From: Thiobacillaceae bacterium
GTDB lineage: Bacteria > Pseudomonadota > Gammaproteobacteria > Burkholderiales > Thiobacillaceae
Length of the DNA: 8,771 nucleotides
Reading direction: 5' to 3'
Assembly: GCA_012274165.1 (NCBI GenBank)
Contig: JAAPAA010000313.1
Span: 1 to 8,771, forward strand
Shown here: positions 6,714-8,771 of the stretch, in pieces
Layout: every line of letters starts with the position of its first letter
Position numbering within the stretch: position 1 is the stretch's first letter
Program-made: the position numbers and the translations under genes
The notes under the pieces: generated by a model
Told to the model about the DNA's origin: nothing
The model's input: only the letters and a program-made list of their open reading frames with translations
Databases searched by the model: none

Positions 6714-7636
6714 CGATAGCCCATCCGCTCAGCCACGTCCGCCACTTGCGGCAGCACGCGCTCGATTTTTTCCCGGTTGCGGCCATCCTTCCATTTATCC
6801 AGGCGGATTTCGGAGAACGCGTTGTAAGGCGTATCGAGCACGGCCGCACAGCGCGCCTGCAGCGCCGCGTCAAACGTGAGTCCGCAGCCTTCGAACACCT
6901 GGCGAAAGGTGGTGGACGGGTCGCGCAGGAAGTCTTCGTAAAATACTTCGACCCACTGCGCCTTGGGCAGCGTAGCGCGGGCATCGAGTATCGCCTGATT
7001 GATCGCGTTGTATTGAAACGCGGCCACATCTTCAACCGGGGCGTTCGCATAATCGCGCCAGCCATCGGCAAGAAAGAAACACCACTGGTGCAGTTGGCCG
7101 GCTTCCACCGCCACCATCGCCGGCAGGGCGTTCGACCAGGTCGCGAACTCGTCGGGTTTGCGCCAGCCTTCGATCAATGAATTGAGATTGTCGCCCGGGC
7201 TGCGCTTGACGAACACGAACACCGCCTCGGGAAACAGGGCTGACAGATAAGGTACGCAAAGACCATTCTGGTTGTTCTTGTCGACCCAGCGATGGTGCCC
7301 CGTCCAACTATAGAAATAGCGACTGACCGCATCGCGATCCGCCGGGCTGGCATCCGCCGCATCCAGCGCATGGGTATCCCAGTTTTTATCGGACAGGGGA
7401 TGCAAGTCGGTCCAGTAGTCGTGGGTTTCGCGCTGCAAACTGCCGATTTCGCGCGATTCCGACAGAGCTTTGTAGACCAGCGTGGTGCCCGCGCGCGAGC
7501 AGCCCACCACGATAATCGGGCGATGGGCGGGTTGGCGTGACAGATTCCAGCGCAGGCCACGCAGCCCGCGCACCAGCCTGCGCGCGTGGAACCCCAGCGT
7601 TTTAGCCACCTTGTCAAAAAACCCGCTCAAACTCAT
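6710..7636 (-). CDS. PAPS-dependent sulfotransferase family protein
   Basis: A 308-residue protein of the Sulfotransfer_3-like type, which moves sulfate from 3'-phosphoadenosine 5'-phosphosulfate to a hydroxyl or amine, here most likely on a sugar. The 5'-phosphosulfate loop is IIVVGCSRAGTTL (41-53), a P-loop-like motif at the first beta strand. The 3'-phosphate site is FVKRSPGDNLNSL (142-154), with Arg145 and Ser153 as the expected contacts. VFYEDFLRDP in the C-terminal third is the conserved strand-turn of the family, and the final PYNAFSEIRLDKWK stretch holds the PAPS-side loop. The first 36 residues are basic and may bind membrane lipid or carrier substrate; there is no signal peptide. 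The start ATG at 7636 has only a weak upstream GAAGCGAG. It is the first gene of the operon, directly after the divergent spacer, and overlaps the next gene as ATGA. Sulfation of the polymer or of a glycolipid is inferred. Confidence 0.88.
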   Translation of the reverse strand: MSLSGFFDKVAKTLGFHARRLVRGLRGLRWNLSRQPAHRPIIVVGCSRAGTTLVYKALSESREIGSLQRETHDYWTDLHPLSDKNWDTHALDAADASPADRDAVSRYFYSWTGHHRWVDKNNQNGLCVPYLSALFPEAVFVFVKRSPGDNLNSLIEGWRKPDEFATWSNALPAMVAVEAGQLHQWCFFLADGWRDYANAPVEDVAAFQYNAINQAILDARATLPKAQWVEVFYEDFLRDPSTTFRQVFEGCGLTFDAALQARCAAVLDTPYNAFSEIRLDKWKDGRNREKIERVLPQVADVAERMGYR

Positions 7637-7737
7637 ACGCTCGCTTCGTTAGCAATCCGGTAAACAGAATTCGTACCCAATCACCGGCTCGTTATATATT
7701 GGCGGGCATTATCCCGCATCACTCTGACTCGACACAC
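7637..7737. promoter_or_regulatory. Divergent promoter region
   Basis: These 101 bases separate the sulfotransferase operon (leftward) from the asparagine-synthase-like gene (rightward), so promoters for both must lie here or inside the gene starts. The only AT-rich patch is GTTATATATT at 7691-7700. It can be read as a -10 box in either direction (TATATT on +, TATAAC on -). I see no good -35 partner for either. Directly next to it is the inverted repeat at 7702-7717. Confidence 0.5.
7702..7717. repeat. Small inverted repeat in the divergent spacer
   Basis: GCGGG at 7702-7706 and CCCGC at 7713-7717 flank a 6-base AT-rich loop. It sits just right of the TATATATT patch and about 20 bases before the start at 7738. 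It could be an operator or a hairpin in the 5' leader of the rightward gene. At 5 bases per arm, chance is possible. Confidence 0.35.
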
Positions 7738-8771
7738 ATGGATGGCATTTTTGGCTGGCTGGGCGACCACGGCGCGCATCAAGATTTAATCAAACAGATG
7801 GGGCGCGCGGCCCGTCTGTCGCCTGACGTCCCCCTGCACGAGCACAGCAGCCCTGCGTTCGGGCTGGCGGCGTGTTCGCGCTTCGGCAAGGCCGACCTCC
7901 ATGTTGAAAACGGTCTGGCCGCCAGCCTGATCGGGCGGCCGGTTTTTCTCGACGCCGAACTGGCAGCGCTGGCGCTCGAGCGCCATCCCGCCGTGGCGGT
8001 TGCGCACGGCTGGCTGCGCCACGGAGGCAAACTGCCGACCCTGATGCGCGGCAACTTCGCGTTTGCCGTGCTGGAACCCCACAAGCACCAGGCCTGTCTG
8101 GTACTTGATCGCGTCGGGGCCGAGCGTCTGTGCTACGCCAAACACGGCGGCCAGCTGGTGTTCGGCAGCAGCGTGCAGAGCGTTGCCGCGCATCCTGCCG
8201 TGGGTCGCATCATCGACCCGCAGGCGATTTACGATTATCTGTATTTCCACACCATTCCCGCGCCGCGCAGCCTGTACCAGGGCGTGCGTAAACTGCTGCC
8301 GGGGCAGATCGTCACTTTCAAGAACAACCAGATCCACACCCGCTTTTACTGGCAGGCCGATTACACCCCGGTCGAAGCCGATTTCAACACCCATCGCAAG
8401 CACTTCCGCAGCGTGCTGGATCAGTCGGTACGCCATGCCGATGCACCCGCCACCGCGGCCTTCCTCTCCGGCGGCACCGACAGCTCGACCATCGTCGGCG
8501 CACTCACCGCCGCGCGCAGTGCACCGGTCGACACCTTTTCCATCGGCTTTGACGCTGCCGGGTATGACGAAATGGAATACGCGCGCTGCGCGGCCGAACG
8601 CTTTGGCAGCCGTCCGCACGAGTATTACCTGAAGCCCGCCGACATCGTGAGCGCGATTCCGGTCATCGCCCACGCCTACGACGAACCCTTCGGCAACGCC
8701 TCGGCGGTGCCGACCTACTTCTGCGCCAAGGCCGCGCGTGAAGCCGGGTTCGAGCGCATGCTGGCGGGCGA
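7738..8771 (+). CDS. Asparagine-synthase-like protein, Cys2 replaced, 3' end missing
   Basis: 344 residues are visible before the window ends; family members usually run to about 550-650. The N-terminal region has the layout of the class II glutamine amidotransferase domain (MDGIFGWLG, LMRGNFAFAVL, LDRVGAERLCYA, LVFGSSVQSVAAHP). Its second residue is Asp, not the nucleophilic Cys that releases ammonia from glutamine, and the RGPD and NGEIYN motifs are not seen. The AsnB-type ATP-pyrophosphatase domain begins with the PP-loop FLSGGTDSST (242-251) and continues with DTFSIGFDAAGYDEMEYA and YDEPFGNASAVPTYF. It should therefore activate a carboxylate by adenylation and form an amide, using free ammonia or another amine. 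In a glycan locus the target may be a uronic acid, as proposed for WbpS-like proteins; this is inference. The ATG at 7738 has no clear ribosome binding site. The gene is divergent from the sulfotransferase operon. The long reverse frame across it is a coding shadow. Confidence 0.88.
   Translation, partial: MDGIFGWLGDHGAHQDLIKQMGRAARLSPDVPLHEHSSPAFGLAACSRFGKADLHVENGLAASLIGRPVFLDAELAALALERHPAVAVAHGWLRHGGKLPTLMRGNFAFAVLEPHKHQACLVLDRVGAERLCYAKHGGQLVFGSSVQSVAAHPAVGRIIDPQAIYDYLYFHTIPAPRSLYQGVRKLLPGQIVTFKNNQIHTRFYWQADYTPVEADFNTHRKHFRSVLDQSVRHADAPATAAFLSGGTDSSTIVGALTAARSAPVDTFSIGFDAAGYDEMEYARCAAERFGSRPHEYYLKPADIVSAIPVIAHAYDEPFGNASAVPTYFCAKAAREAGFERMLAG

Noticed and set aside
7786..8673. 295-codon open frame on the - strand
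   Set aside because: It lies fully opposite the asparagine-synthase-like gene, whose motifs are clear. Its translation is low in recognisable motifs and it is a GC-rich coding shadow.
1..8771. Assignment to an exosortase (XrtA/PEP-CTERM) polysaccharide locus
   Set aside because: Asparagine-synthase-like enzymes and GTs occur in such loci, but no exosortase, PEP-CTERM protein, PrsK/PrsR or chain-length gene is present in the window.
1..8771. tRNA, rRNA, CRISPR arrays, insertion sequences
   Set aside because: I saw no direct-repeat array, transposase motif, terminal inverted repeat pair or tRNA-like cloverleaf. Almost all bases are taken up by coding sequence.

Overview
This window is part of a surface or secreted polysaccharide biosynthesis locus from a GC-rich bacterium. 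Codon use (third-position G/C), gene style and the mix of glycosyltransferases, a sulfotransferase and an asparagine-synthase-like enzyme suggest a proteobacterium, most likely a betaproteobacterium. That placement is an inference from general resemblance and no marker gene fixes it.

Layout. (1) Positions 2-1681, + strand: the 3' part of a TylF/MycF-type O-methyltransferase, cut by the left edge, then a family GT4 glycosyltransferase. (2) Positions 1685-7636, - strand: six tightly packed genes that read leftward. In order of transcription they are a PAPS-type sulfotransferase, a membrane-anchored NodB-like (polysaccharide deacetylase-like) protein, a GT2 glycosyltransferase, a GT4 glycosyltransferase, a second GT2 glycosyltransferase, and a secreted TPR protein with a CxxC tail. 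Neighbours overlap by 1-4 bases or lie 4-41 bases apart, so this is very probably one translationally coupled operon. (3) Positions 7637-7737: a 101-base divergent spacer that must hold the promoters for both directions. (4) Positions 7738 to the right edge, + strand: an asparagine-synthase-like gene, cut by the window end. The + strand glycosyltransferase and the last gene of the operon converge with only 3 bases between their stops.

How it may work together (inference): three GTs in the operon plus the GT4 on the left would assemble a glycan on a carrier lipid. The sulfotransferase, the deacetylase-like protein, the O-methyltransferase and the asparagine-synthase-like enzyme would decorate it with sulfate, free amine, methyl and amide groups. 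The TPR protein would act in the periplasm, perhaps in assembly or export. No polymerase, flippase, exporter or regulator lies inside the window, so the nature of the polymer cannot be named.

The most notable points are an asparagine-synthase-like protein that starts Met-Asp where glutamine-dependent members have the catalytic Cys2, a divergent membrane-tethered NodB-like enzyme, and a TPR protein with conserved-looking cysteines at both ends. No RNA gene, mobile element, CRISPR array or origin was seen.
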